Shown: piece after piece, positions 21,717 to 33,475 of the stretch
Position numbering within the stretch: the first letter of the stretch is position 1
How the letters are laid out: every line of letters begins with the position of its first letter
Source of the DNA: Sporodiniella umbellata
Lineage: Eukaryota; Mucoromycota; Mucoromycetes; Mucorales; Rhizopodaceae
NCBI GenBank assembly: GCA_025677835.1
Contig: JAIXMR010000014.1
Location: forward strand, 276,417-340,416
Length of the DNA stretch: 64,000 bases
Reading direction: 5' to 3'
Position numbers and translations under genes: made by a program
Notes under the pieces: generated by a model
What the model saw: the letters and a program-made list of their open reading frames with translations, nothing else
Told to the model about the DNA's origin: nothing
The model's database searches: none

Positions 21717-24125
21717 TTATAATGACCTACACCTTTTATAAACTTCCTTAGATATGTCCTCTCCAGAATTCTGCTTCTTGAGGAAAAAGTCTTCTTCTCT
21801 TCCTTCTGACTGCTCTGAAGGAAGAAGAACCGCACGATCAATCGCTGCAGGTAGGCCTTTTTGTTTTTGTTTTTGTTTTTTTTTTTAAAAAAAAAGATAA
21901 GTAAGGTACGGGAAGAAAAAGCCGTTCTGTTTATTATTTGTATTCCTTTTTTTCTTTACCTCTATGACGACCCCTGTACATTAATACAATAAGAACCAGC
22001 TTACTAAGACTATGATATTGACCTGATTGAGAGGTGAAAGTGCCGGGAAACCCAATGGATGCCCCAATATTTCCGAAAGCAGATACACATTCGTAGATGA
22101 TTGAGAACATTGTAATTGGCGAAGGAGACATGATTGATTGAGTCTCTATAGCACACACAACAAAGATACTGGCAATTAGCCAAAATATTTCGCTAGTGAG
22201 CTGCTGTTGAATTTGTGTACGGATGAAAAAATCTGGGCCTCGGAAGGCATTGCGAGAAGCGTTTACAACGCTAGTAAGAGTACTTGTTCTTTTGAGACGA
22301 TGAACGGTTTGTGTACCGTTACTCTCTAGGTCGTAGTTTGATTCTTCATCCTTTCCTTTATATATTCCCAAGGCCCGTTCCTAGAATAAATAAAAAAAGA
22401 AACAATCATAAAATTTAGGGAAAGCGGTAGACTAGAAATACACAACAATATACCTGGTAAACGTTACTGTGACGCATCAAAATAGTAACAGGGTAAACAC
22501 TTATATACATGGCAACAATATATGCTAGCAAAGTGGCTGGGTTCAAATTCATCACATCCACCACAGAATAGCCCGCTAAGTAGCAAATGTAAGCAAAACA
22601 ATTATCCCCTTTTAGAGTTTTCTTTACCGCTTCTGGTTGAAACAGATTGAAACAATCCACTGGTTATACGTGTAACATTATCTAACTGCTCTAGAACAGG
22701 CAACCAGTAGTTTAAACCAATGAAGCATAAAAACTGAGATAGATTGATAGTAACTAAAACGACCAGGAGCCATTTTGTCTGATAGGACGGAAACAGGCTT
22801 GTATAACACCGACGGGGATGATCCAGAACGTATTTGAGTGTTTCCTTGCGCATTGCAAAAGACTCAGGAGTTACTTTATACATTATCCAGATACTTAATC
22901 GAAGCAAAAGTGCAAAGGCAGTATTCCCAGCTAGAACCAACACCATGACAATGACCAACATTAAAGGTTCTCGGCGAAATGGCTCCATACTTTCATCCAC
23001 TTGGCTTAAACCCAGATTATTGAAAGCAGCTAGACTAGTGAAAAACGAAAAAGACCAGTGGTTTACTTTCAAGACGCTTTGAACATAAGGAGAGATAGAT
23101 ACATAAAGGCGTATTATAAATCCAAACCCGACAATAAAAAATAAGTAATAGGCAGGAACTAATCGAGACAAAAAATCGAGAGCTTGATATTCCGCACCTC
23201 CTAGTCTATAGCGCTGTTGCTTTGTTAGCTCGCTCTTGTGCGTTGGCTCGTTTTTCTCCGTACATTCTTCATAAATGGTATCCGGGGGATCCCCTTTGCT
23301 GGAGCCACTCCCTTCTACTTTATGTAGTAAATCATCAAACTGCCTCTCCTTTTCGAATTTCTCGCGGGCTCGTTCCCTTTGCTGCTCAATATCTCCAGCA
23401 AACACAATGTTGGGCTGTTGAGACATATACGCCTTTTCCATCTTATCAATACTGGTACGCGATGTGTCACTTTCTGCTATGGTTTCTTGTGAAGTGGATA
23501 TTCGACTATGTCCTTTTGTGCTGATATTGGATTCACTGCATGACTTCCTACATAATTCTAATTGGTTGATCTCGCTGCGACTGCTGTTAATTGTATCGTT
23601 ACTAGAAGAGTAACGTTTTTTTGTCATTGGCAAAGATAGTGAAAGGCTAATCGTACTCTTTAACTTCTCCCGTTGAGAACGTAATGAAATAAAAGATAGT
23701 CTGTTTCTGGGTAATTTAGATTTTTCGAGTTCTTGCAGGTTTTTTTCGAATTGTCTCTGATTAGCTTCACGTATCTGCCGCTCCTTGTTGAACAAAAGAA
23801 TATCTTCAAAGCGCTTAGAGAAATACCTTTTTCGGACAGTAACTACCAAAACAGATATCATAATATGTGAGCTCAAAAAAGAGCTCAAGTAGATAACAAG
23901 TAATTGAGGGACAGACAGGGAGGACACAGGCACAGTGTTCAATCCAGTATTTGTGACGGCAGACGTCGCCATAAAAAGGGCGTCAATATAGTACCATTGC
24001 TTATCGCTATGGGTAGAGTATAACACGGCAGAGCCAATTAAGGAAAGTACGAGAATATAAAGATAATGAAGCTGTATAAAATGGACTTTCTCGTCATAGA
24101 GGCTTTTAACTTTTTCCCATAACAT
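21717..24125 (-). CDS. TRK1: TRK-family potassium transporter
   Basis: Four exons join in frame: 24125-22628, 22575-22454, 22380-21960 and 21856-21717, giving 726 aa. TRK proteins are plasma-membrane potassium uptake systems built from four membrane-pore-membrane units. Visible pore signatures are ATSAVTNTGLN in unit 1, LAAFNNLGLS in unit 2, SVSTRSAGYSVVD in unit 3 (spanning the first splice junction) and SAFGNIGASIGFPG in unit 4, each with the filter glycine. A large hydrophilic, Ser/Arg-rich loop (about residues 115-300) separates units 1 and 2, as in fungal Trk1. The end (YRGRHRGLPAAIDRAVLLPSE) is the conserved Trk1 tail. The last intron uses an acceptor after an A/C-rich run rather than a pyrimidine tract. 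Shorter than yeast Trk1 because of a smaller loop. Confidence 0.93.
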
Positions 24126-25186
24126 TAAATCTAGACAAGAAAAGAAAAAGGAATAAAAGGAAACTTGAGCCCTATACGGAAGTTTAAGGAAAAGAGGAGA
24201 CAGTAGGAGTAATTCATATTATCGATCATTACTTAAATATCAGGTTCAATTGGAAACTTTGCGGATAAAAATTTTGACTGAGAAAACTTGGATAGTTTTT
24301 TTTTTTTCAGTTTTGACATAAAACAAAATGATCTTATAATTACTTTGCCTTTCTACCTTTTCGTTTTTCCCATTACTTTCTTATCCTTCTCATATTGTTT
24401 CAAATAAATGACATATTATTGACAAATAAATGCCGCTAAACGTTTTACTATGCTTGTTACTGCAACAGTACGTCTTGACTTTAAACCGAAATACGGACTG
24501 TTATGTTTATATGAGATTAGTTCTAGAATATAGTTGTACAGCTTTGTCTTTGGTTTTTTTTTGTAAGACATAGTGACTTTTTATTAAATAAAAGCTTTAA
24601 AAGTTTTTTATCCAAGATTTTCGTTTCATTTAACGAATTGACATTTTTACTTAAGAGTTCTATTAAAAATTCGCGTTTGCCAAAGTAAATTATAAATCAA
24701 AACTTCTTATAATGCAAACAGTCGTTTGTTTTCGATCATTTGAAAGTCTTATAGGTAATGTTATTTCTGTATTGTCATGAGTACAATACTATGACACTAC
24801 TATTTCATGTATAGATTATATCGCGTTTCACCATCCTTTTTTTTTTTTTTTTTTTACGCCGAATCCGTTGTATTTCAATATGCATCGGTTTTTTTTTAAG
24901 AAAACTCCATTGAACAGGATGACAGATCGGTTGTACGGCGATTTAGTATCGTAATCTGAGACAGGACATAAATTTAGGTAAGTCGGAGAGTTGTTTATAA
25001 AGTTGTGCAAATTCTTGAAAGTAGGGAACTCTGATGCTTTGCTCTGCATTCCCCTATTCTGTTTTATTTTGACAGCTAAAAAAAGATGCAAAAAGGAGAA
25101 AAGCGCTGCCTCTAAATTCATATTAAATACTATCTGGATCAATTTCTTCAAAGAAAACGTTTATGTTCGGTCTTGCCGTGTTTTTA

Positions 25187-25227
<41 letters not shown>

Positions 25228-25332
25228 CATAATTTTTTATAAAAGCAAGTATATACACCCATAAGAATACCAAAATACAGCAAGTTAGTGATAGCATGTA
25301 TTAGGGAATTAAGGAGGTATAATTGTTTTGGT
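24126..25332. other. Intergenic, no gene seen
   Basis: 1.2 kb of AT-rich DNA upstream of the TRK gene and downstream of WDR59. It contains a T tract at 24837-24855 and a 34-base A tract at 25191-25224. Open frames of 65-107 codons near 24828-25191 are low-complexity and show no family signal. Confidence 0.5.
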
Positions 25333-28300
25333 CTAAATGCTCTCAATGGTACATTTACAGCCACAACCTGTCATGCAGTGTGTTTGCCCCTGAGTGACAA
25401 ACCAGTTTTCCATATGGTGTGTATGCCCACCGTGTCCACAGTGTGTACAGAAATTGACCAGACCTTTGACCATAATATGACAATAACTACATCTAATTAC
25501 TTTTCGCAGCTTTCTGCACTGTAAGCAGTATTTGTCATGACCCGAAAGCTCGGCCCCACATGAGTGACAAGATACTTGAACATGTCGGGAAACTAGCTCA
25601 TTTTCAGCTAAAGTAGGCTGGTGGTGTAAGAATTTTAGAATCTCAGCTCGTTGTTCCAACAAACACCATCGGTAAAGCATATCGGCGTACCCTAGACGTA
25701 GTACATCTAGCTGAGCTTTACTTCCAGAGTTGATAAGAGGGATATTACTGTACTGATCAAAAAATTTTTCGCCATCGAACCACTCAAGATTCGTGTATTC
25801 TAGCTTCAATTCGTTTGAAGACACTATTCTTCCTTCTTTGTCATGGAGAGGTGTTGCTGGAGAGGATTGGTGTGATCCCATACTACTGGACACATTTCGC
25901 ACACCGGGTGCGGTATTGCTTGGAATTTTTAGTTTTTTAGGCGTTGCCCAAGAACGATTGAGGCGTGAGCTTGTAGTGCGCTTGGGCATAATAATCTCAT
26001 TGGGGGTATCTGTTAATCGGTCAATGGTTGGTGAGAGTCTTCGGTTCTCATTTTCCAAAAAATGAGAAAGAAAGTGATTGGATTTTGATCCATATGAAGA
26101 ACTAAAAGGTGCTAAATTAAGTTTTTCTATAGATAGCTCCGATCCAGATTGTGGGCGATAGTACGGTCTACTTAGCTTGAGTGAAAAGTAGTCTAGCTCA
26201 GCTGCTTCGGGAGCTATAGTTGGATTCGTGAAAGACTAAAGACAGTAAAGTTGGTATTTTATACTTTTGTACACCAACTCACCCTGTGGGAAAAAACAAT
26301 AGGAGGTGGTTTGTTTGTTCGTGATTGAAACATACATGACAGCATGGCTGCTGTTTGTATGTCTCCTGTTCCTATAAAATAATTGACACTTTATGCCACA
26401 GCTGAGTTTCAACAGCCATAAAAAGGTGTCTGATATACTTACAGGTTGCCAACAAGTTTTTGCCCAAAAGGATGGGTCCCCCATTTGACCCTTTTCATTG
26501 TACCGGAAATAGACGTTATTAAAGTATCAAGAGGCTCCGCTGTGAGGTGAGTATCAAACATAGCCTTAGCGCTTTGGAAGGAGTCTGAGGAAAGTTTTTT
26601 AATCTTTTCTTGTACGGTGGGACCATCTCGGAGAAGCTTTTCAGGTTCCGTCAATTCTTCAGGCACACAATCTCGAAGCATCTCAACGGCCAAATACCAT
26701 ACTTTATAGAGATCCAGCCGGCCATGTTTTTGGCAAACTTTTGCATTGTGAATGCAAGATCCTAAGGGGTCTTTTGAAGATAAAACGTAGTCTTTTGCGA
26801 GCCAAGGGCTATATGGCATCTTGTCTGAAAAGTCAACAATGGTCACAGTATGGTTAATTCTATCTGCTTTAGGTCCGTGATACATCAGGCTGTCACCGCT
26901 GCCTATCCCATTACTAATAGCCAAGGACTAAAAGTCCATAAAAAACAATGTTCAATCTAATTGACCCTCAATCTTTCAGGCTTACCTCTGCCTTAAAGTG
27001 AACTAAACTTCCATTCACAGTATTCAGATCGTCCTCAATATCGTCTTGCTCATCATCATAAGTATATTCTCCAAAAGCTCCTCCTGTCCCTCCAACAAGA
27101 ACCGTAGCATTTTTCCCTTGGCGTGACATTGCGGCAATTTCTTTGTATTCCTCAAATTGCTCGTATGTCTTTGGATGCCTGTAAAAATCACTATAAGTGT
27201 TTTCAAAGTATTCTCCGTTGCTCCTTTCACTTTGATGTGATTGATTGTCCTGCTCATTTTCGTTTTTTGCATTGGGATTATCTGAGCGGTTTGTATCTCT
27301 GACCCTCAATGTTGAAAAAAAGCAAACCAACTGGCCGCTTCCAGAAAACACACCACCACATAACCGAGGGAAAGGTACTTTTTCGTCAGTGCTTTGTTTA
27401 GATGACATATCAACCATAACGCCTCTTTCGCTGGTTACACTCTCGCGCTTTCCAAATCTGAACCCTTCTCCCATACCATCCCAACCTTGACCCAATTCAT
27501 CATCCGAGTCTCCTGTATCAATGGCAGCTCCTTTCCACTGGTTTGTGTTATTGTTAACCGATGAATCAACCGAGTTGTTTTCAATCCCGCACTCTGATTC
27601 ATGCACATTTTCGCCCAACAAATAACGAATACAGGGCTCTAAACACCATTTTTTCTGAGAAGTGTAATTGGTAGCTAATGCAATAAGATCTTGCGTCATA
27701 TGAGCCCGATAGTAGATTGATATCATGCTATTTTTATGAATATCAAATTCAGGAGGGCTGTTGTCCGGATAATGAGGACTGAAGTGAATTGTGATTCTCA
27801 GTAAGGCATCTCCAGTATCAGACCAAGGACCATGTAGGGATATGGTACATGTGCGTGAGGCTGCATTAATTTTTTCTGTTTTGACGCCAACAGAAAGATA
27901 CTTGTTCAGAACGGTAGACATTTCATCGGCAACAGATTGGTAAGAGTACTCTGCTGTCGCATCACGTCGAAGTTCTCCAGTGCCGTTGACTGTTTTGACA
28001 TTTTGCATCCACAGTAAAGGGTTGATGGTTGAATGTTTTTGTTCTTTATACGTTTGTTCGGGCTGAGTAGCGGACCGAAAGGGTGTCATTGTTGCGCTTG
28101 TACTGGGGGTTAAACGCAGTCCTGAAGTCTTGATCTCTTTGGTTTCATCTACTAGTTCTTGACGAAACGTACGAGTGCGAGGGGAGTTTGCGTTTGGTGG
28201 CCTTTCATTCGGTTCGTGCCCAACTCGCTTCATTACTTCTTTTGATACAGGCCATAGCCGTAGGTTTTGATCTTTTGACCACGTTACAAGTTGGAATTCA

Positions 28301-29692
28301 CGGCTATCGCCATCGTGCCCATTGACTTCCCCTTTGCACCGCCAGACAAATTCTTTAACTGTGTCCTGGTGCCCTTCAAATGAGTGTACTGGAATTTCAG
28401 CGCATTTTCGGCTATATAAAGTCAGTTTCGAATCGCTTCCTTGAGGCATGATCAAAACACCATTTCCAAAGGGTGTATTTCGAGCTCTCCAGATGGGGGT
28501 ATCAGTCACTATAATTTTCTCTTCTTTCTCTGGTTGATTTATATTCCAAAACTAATACCAGAAAAACAAGCATTGTTAAAAAAAAGTAATAATAATACTA
28601 ATAAAAATCTGTTTTACCTTCACTAGTTTATCGAGACTACAAGTTACAATATCATGGTCGTTTTGTCTGCTCCAATCAATACCATAAATTTTTTTGGAGT
28701 GAGCAGCGATGCTTGTTACAGGAACTGCACCTTTCTTCATTAAAGTTAGAAAAGAGGTAAAAATCTGTTTTGATCTCTGGTCTATTAATTGTACTTACTC
28801 TGATATCCCAAATCTTGACGTCTTTGTCATGCGCGGATGCAATCAAATATTCGCTTTTTCTATTAAATTTTACCTGTGTAGCAGCGGCTAGCACATGTTT
28901 AATACATTGTATTCAATCAAGTTTTATGTACCGTTCCATGGGGTAAAAGAGTGACTAGGTCGCATCTGTCTATCCATATCATCCTCTTTCCCTTTTAAGG
29001 GTTCTCTTAGGTCCCAAAGGTGAACATAGGTGTCAACTGAGCATGTGGATAGTATATCTGGATGATGTGGCGACCAATTAATGTCTGATATAGCCCTCAC
29101 ATGAGCATGAAATACGTGCTCAATAGCTCTTGATCCTGAATAGTTTAGATTCCACACCAGCAGCTTTTGATTTGACTAAGATAAAATAAACTGTGAGACT
29201 CCAGCTAATGAAAACAATTGGTATATATTTTGCTTACTGTCGAAGCAACCCAGGACTCTCTGACTACATGCGGACTCCATTGGACATCTGCCACTTCCCA
29301 CTTCGACATGTGAGGTACTATTCTTGGAATCAACCAAGGATCTTCCAGATCAATAATAACCAAACCTTGGCGCCTATATCATAGACTGTCAACTGATAGT
29401 GTTTGCTACAATGTATGTACCCTGCTAGTACAATGTCTCTAGAAGCAGGGCTAATGCTCATAGATCCCACTGAATGATGAAATTTTATTTCCAGAGCATC
29501 ATTGAAGGTATCTGCGGGTTTGTCTGTCGCTTTATCTGTTTTATCCCCTAACTTTGAAAACTGTCTTTTGAAAGAAAACTGCTGCTGAGACAATACTGTT
29601 TTTCGGTTTTTTTTGTAAGCATGTGTCAAAAGGTTTGAGTCTGATTTCCTTCTTCTAAGAATGGTTTCTTTATTATTGAGTTCATGTGCCAT
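25333..29692 (-). CDS. WDR59: WDR59/Mtc5 (Sea3), SEA/GATOR2 subcomplex WD-repeat protein
   Basis: Nine exons join in frame: 29692-29421, 29373-29238, 29175-28932, 28887-28799, 28734-28618, 28551-26986, 26927-26443, 26388-26283 and 26235-25333, giving 1305 aa. The protein belongs to the SEA/GATOR2 complex on the vacuole or lysosome that relays amino-acid status to TORC1. N-terminal WD repeats (about residues 70-370) include SMSISPASRDIVLAGRQG, STCSVDTYVHLWDLR and ASAHDKDVKIWDIR. An RWD domain follows (LLRITIHFSPHYPDNSPPEF). A helical region and GTGDIQTAAMLSCMF come next. The C-terminus is a Cys/His-rich RING-like zinc module (CHSCGAEL, CLQCRK, CSYCHI, FCTHCGHGGH, MTGCGCKC). The exon-8 acceptor was chosen because only it restores the conserved frame across GTGDIQTA. 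Longer than the human protein through low-complexity inserts. Confidence 0.92.
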
Positions 29693-29839
29693 GCTTATTC
29701 CTCCTACATTAAAAGAAAAGAAAAAAAAACTCCACCAACAATATAAAAAAAGTGTGCTCTATGTATCGGGCTTCTTTTTTTTTTTTTTAATGTTTTATTT
29801 TATTTTTCTGTTTTGCATGAAATGCTCCTATGGTCTTTC

Positions 29840-31714
29840 CTATTCAGCTAAACCAAGCCCAATCAAACACCAAAATGAATAGCTTTTAAGCTTATCATCC
29901 TCTAACTTGGAGTGTCCTTTTTTTTCTAAGCTATCGTCTACATCGTCCATGATATCGTTTGTGTCAATATCCCCTGAAGACACATCCATGCGATCGTCTC
30001 CAGACTTGTAGTTGTATGTTACTAGTAAGGGCAACTACAATAGACATAAGCAGACTTTTTCAAAAATAACGTATACATATATGTTCATATGCAAATACCT
30101 TGAACTCAACCCCTTGTTCTTCGGGTACAACTTCAGCAATAATACTTGTGTAGTTGTTTCGTTTTTCATGAACACCATCGATATTCATAAAGTTGCTGTT
30201 GTTTGTCTGACTTATATGAGAATGGCTAGAAGGATACATCTCGTCATCATACTCCATCGTTTCGTTGTAAGCTCCTACTGTAAAGTGAGGCGAAAGAATG
30301 GTGACTCGGCCTTTAAAGGCGTCCCCTTGTTGAGGTGTGGCTAGTGTGATATTCATTTCTTCATACAAGGGATTTGTAAATTTAAGTACAACCTGAGTAG
30401 GCGTATTTGCTTTGAGAGGCCAGTTCTTTTTAGGTAATAGAGTAATATTGGGTATATAATTCCTAAAAAAACAAAAATAAAAAAAAACATTAACTATTAT
30501 TCTACAAGCAAGATTTATATTCAATACTTGTTTTTCGTACATAGCTACCAATTTGATTTTAAATCGTGTTGCTTGTGCCTTCTGTTCTGGTTTGATTAAA
30601 ATATGTCGACAATTGCGGCATCTTTTCGATCGTTTGATAGAAAGATGAATACGCTGAGGGTGTATCTTTCCCAGTTCGTAGGGTTGATCGTGAAGCTGGG
30701 TAAATCTTTGTGTCAATGATGAAACTAAACGTTTGCTTTTTTAGATTTCCATCATATCAAACGCTCATACCTTTATCAATATTTCTTTGAGTGATCATAG
30801 AGTCTAATAATCTCAAGTCGTCATCAGGTATTTGTGCACTAGGCTCATACTCTTTAATATCGTCTACTTTTCCTTGGTTTGCAGAAGCGTCGCTATGTAA
30901 TTGACTTCCCATGTATTTACTGAAAGTAGAAGATCCAGAAAAAGATAAAAAGCTCGAAGGTAGAGATGGCGCAGTGTTGACTCTAAGATGCTTTTCAAAA
31001 TGCTCTTTTAGTTGATCGAACTCTTTAGCATCAGGCAATGCCTCCTCATTTTTCTGTAATTGTACTAATTTCAAGTCGTAAACATCGATTCGATAACAGT
31101 GCTGTATTCTTACATGCTAAACTAGTGGGTTTTTCAAAAGTCATACCAATTTCTTGTGAGGTCCACCGGCAAACATTACAGGCTAAAAAATAAGGCCCCC
31201 CTGGAGCTGATGCTGATAACTGAGTGGGTTCCTGTGAGGCGATCACGGATAGAGTGTTTTGACAAATAGGACATTGGAAACAGTTGCGGGCACATCTAGT
31301 ATTTTCAGTTTTTTTTTTGCATAGATCGCGATTACAAAATGAAAAGTTATGGAAAAGGAACGAACCTGTTTTTCTCGCTTTTTACACTTGCAGTTGGTAC
31401 CTAATAAAGAAAAAATAAGGAGGAGAGTTAGCTGTTAGTTCATCAAACTATAAATTACCTTATACCTCGAAGAGACAATTTGGGCAGTAATAGGAGACAA
31501 TTTCGTCTTGTACACAGGAAGGACATCGCATGTGATGACAATCTTCACAGAAATACAATCGCGAAAGAGGATGAAGATAGCTTTTTGCTTGTTTTGAAAG
31601 CAAATGAAGCCCTGACACGGAAGCATCTACATTGCTATCCAAAAGCTCTGCTGCCTCATCTTTGCTAACTGAGCAATCACAGTAATAGTCTACAAAAGGA
31701 ATTGGCGTTTCCAT
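29840..31714 (-). CDS. DCTN4: Dynactin subunit 4 (p62)
   Basis: Seven exons join in frame: 31714-31466, 31400-31366, 31295-31114, 31064-30771, 30724-30541, 30462-30099 and 30034-29840, giving 500 aa. Dynactin p62 sits in the pointed-end complex of dynactin, the cofactor of cytoplasmic dynein. The N-terminal Cys-rich region is clear: LYFCEDCHHMRCPSCVQDE, YYCPNCLFEV, RNCFQCPICQNTL and FLACNVCRWTS. The family block TSLALQLQKNEEALPD spans a splice junction. A basic CRNCRHILIKPE block and the NYIPNITLLP beta-rich region follow. The end has an acidic loop and SFWCLIGLG. Exon 2 is only 35 bases. Its stop lies about 150 bases before the WDR59 start on the same strand. Confidence 0.93.
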
Positions 31715-31809
31715 ATAGATGAAACTCTTCTCAAAAAGAAAGAAAAGAAAAAAAAAAAAAAAAAAGAGATACTTGGAACTGAGGTTTAATTATATTGAAG
31801 TAATTCTGT

Positions 31810-33348
31810 TTATGACTTTTTAAGTGAAAAGCTTTTCTGTTTAAAGACAAACATCTGTGAGTTTTGGGTTCGGCTTTGGGTAGTTGATATGTTCATAGTT
31901 ATAAGTTGGTCTTGAATTTTTTCTGCATATAACTTCATTTTAAACACATCATGTGTATAGGCTTTAGTGCTTTTGAGAAGCGTAAAGTTCATCTTGAGTT
32001 GTTCTTCTGATAGAGCAGATAGAGAGTCCATATCGTATTGATGAATACGAGACGCAACGTTGTGGATGGCATAAAACATATGATGATAAGTACTCTGATC
32101 ACAGCCCGTCTCTTTTAACTGTCGGAGCGCTTGTAGGAGTTCAAGGTTAGTTTGGAGGCAGTCTACAAGGATATCCATTAGGGGTGGACATTTGGGCCGA
32201 ATAAACTGATAAAGAATCAAAAGGCGCACAGAGTGATAACAAAGATGAAGATGTATTTTATGAGAAGAGTCTACACCTGGCAAGCAGCTGTACCAAGCTA
32301 TAAGAGATTTTGTGATTTCATAATATTGTGTTGAGGGTGTTCGAGAACCTTCAGCAAATGTTTTGTCTGAATGAAGCATACGAATGTATCTTCTCATGTA
32401 ATATGCCAAACAAGCAAAGCTATAAATTCCTGAGTTGTCGTCTGTAAGGGACATTATCTTTATTGTGTTACTGTCCATCCATGGTACATCGTCTTGCAGT
32501 AGACAGTCTCTATTCGATGTCAGACACATCCATGCATCAATGTAATACCATCTGAACCAACAACCAAGTGCTAAGCTACTAATTTTTTTTCGGTTCGAAA
32601 GGTTTTTCAGAGCTATAGAGGCCAGTCCTCCCCAGGTTCTCTGCTGCTCATACAGCCGCAATAGGTTTGAGGTGTAACTAAGACAAAAATAGGATTGTAT
32701 GATATGGACCTGAATATCGTCAAAAAAGACATCGTCCATCTTGTTTCTGGCTTCTTCATAGAATGCCATAGCGATCTGTTTGCTATGTTCTTGATTTGCC
32801 TGTGTATCACGCTCGTGAGTCGTGGAGGATTTCATAAGTGTAACTAAACTGATAGATGCTACACAATATACGATGGCAGGAGGAGCACGCTTCCAGTTTT
32901 TTACCATTTCCACAGTAATTGGTGCTATCTTGAATCCAAAGCAACACCAGTGTGTTACTGCCTGATCAATCAATACATCAAGCAAACCAGAATTTTGCAC
33001 ATTAATTCTAATATGTGACGGAATTCGAAAATTGGTGCTAGAAGCTAAGTGAATCAAATCCTCTTCCGTTGTCCTTTTGAATATTTTGCTCTGAGCTTTG
33101 GTTGAACGGTATGGATTGATACAGCGCAATACCATCTGTAGCTCAGAAAAACTAGAAAAGTTGAGAGAAACATTTTGAGGCAAAAAAAATTTGTCTGTCG
33201 TATAAAACTGGCTGTCTGCGTCTACTGAACCATGATCTAAGAGTGCTAAATAGGGTTCTTCGTGTAGTTTTTTAAAGCTCGATTCAAGGTAGTCAAAGAT
33301 CAACCCCTCTGTAAATTGAGTGTTAGTATAGCCATACTCGCAATTCAT
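31810..33348 (-). CDS. Fungal-specific transcription-factor-like protein without a Zn2Cys6 cluster
   Basis: A single uninterrupted exon of 512 codons. The chain resembles the middle homology region of Zn2Cys6 regulators: IFDYLESSFKKLHEEPYL at the start, LLDVLIDQAVTHWCCFGF, then a helical array with VHIIQSYFCLSYTSNLLRLY, TWGGLASIALKNL and WFRWYYIDAWMCLTSNRDC. It ends in a Gln-poor basic tail. No Cys6 DNA-binding cluster is present at the N-terminus, and none is seen in the 250 bases upstream. Absence of introns contrasts with every neighbouring long gene. The product may act as a cofactor or be a regulator that lost its DNA-binding domain. Nuclear function is inferred. Confidence 0.8.
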   Translation of the reverse strand: MNCEYGYTNTQFTEGLIFDYLESSFKKLHEEPYLALLDHGSVDADSQFYTTDKFFLPQNVSLNFSSFSELQMVLRCINPYRSTKAQSKIFKRTTEEDLIHLASSTNFRIPSHIRINVQNSGLLDVLIDQAVTHWCCFGFKIAPITVEMVKNWKRAPPAIVYCVASISLVTLMKSSTTHERDTQANQEHSKQIAMAFYEEARNKMDDVFFDDIQVHIIQSYFCLSYTSNLLRLYEQQRTWGGLASIALKNLSNRKKISSLALGCWFRWYYIDAWMCLTSNRDCLLQDDVPWMDSNTIKIMSLTDDNSGIYSFACLAYYMRRYIRMLHSDKTFAEGSRTPSTQYYEITKSLIAWYSCLPGVDSSHKIHLHLCYHSVRLLILYQFIRPKCPPLMDILVDCLQTNLELLQALRQLKETGCDQSTYHHMFYAIHNVASRIHQYDMDSLSALSEEQLKMNFTLLKSTKAYTHDVFKMKLYAEKIQDQLITMNISTTQSRTQNSQMFVFKQKSFSLKKS

Positions 33349-33475
33349 TTCGTTATAAAATTGTAATAGAAAAAAGAAGAAAGGGGCTGACTTTGTTTAT
33401 ATAAAGAAAGATATTTGTAGTGCGTGCAAGTCGAGCCTCCTTGAAAAATAATGTTTTTTTATTGTTTTAAACAGT

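Noticed and set aside
26283..26443. WDR59 intron 7 ending at the TTTTATAG just before GAACAGG
   Set aside because: That acceptor puts the conserved GTGDIQTAAMLSC block out of frame. The upstream acceptor ending at 26389 (GCATAAAG) restores it.
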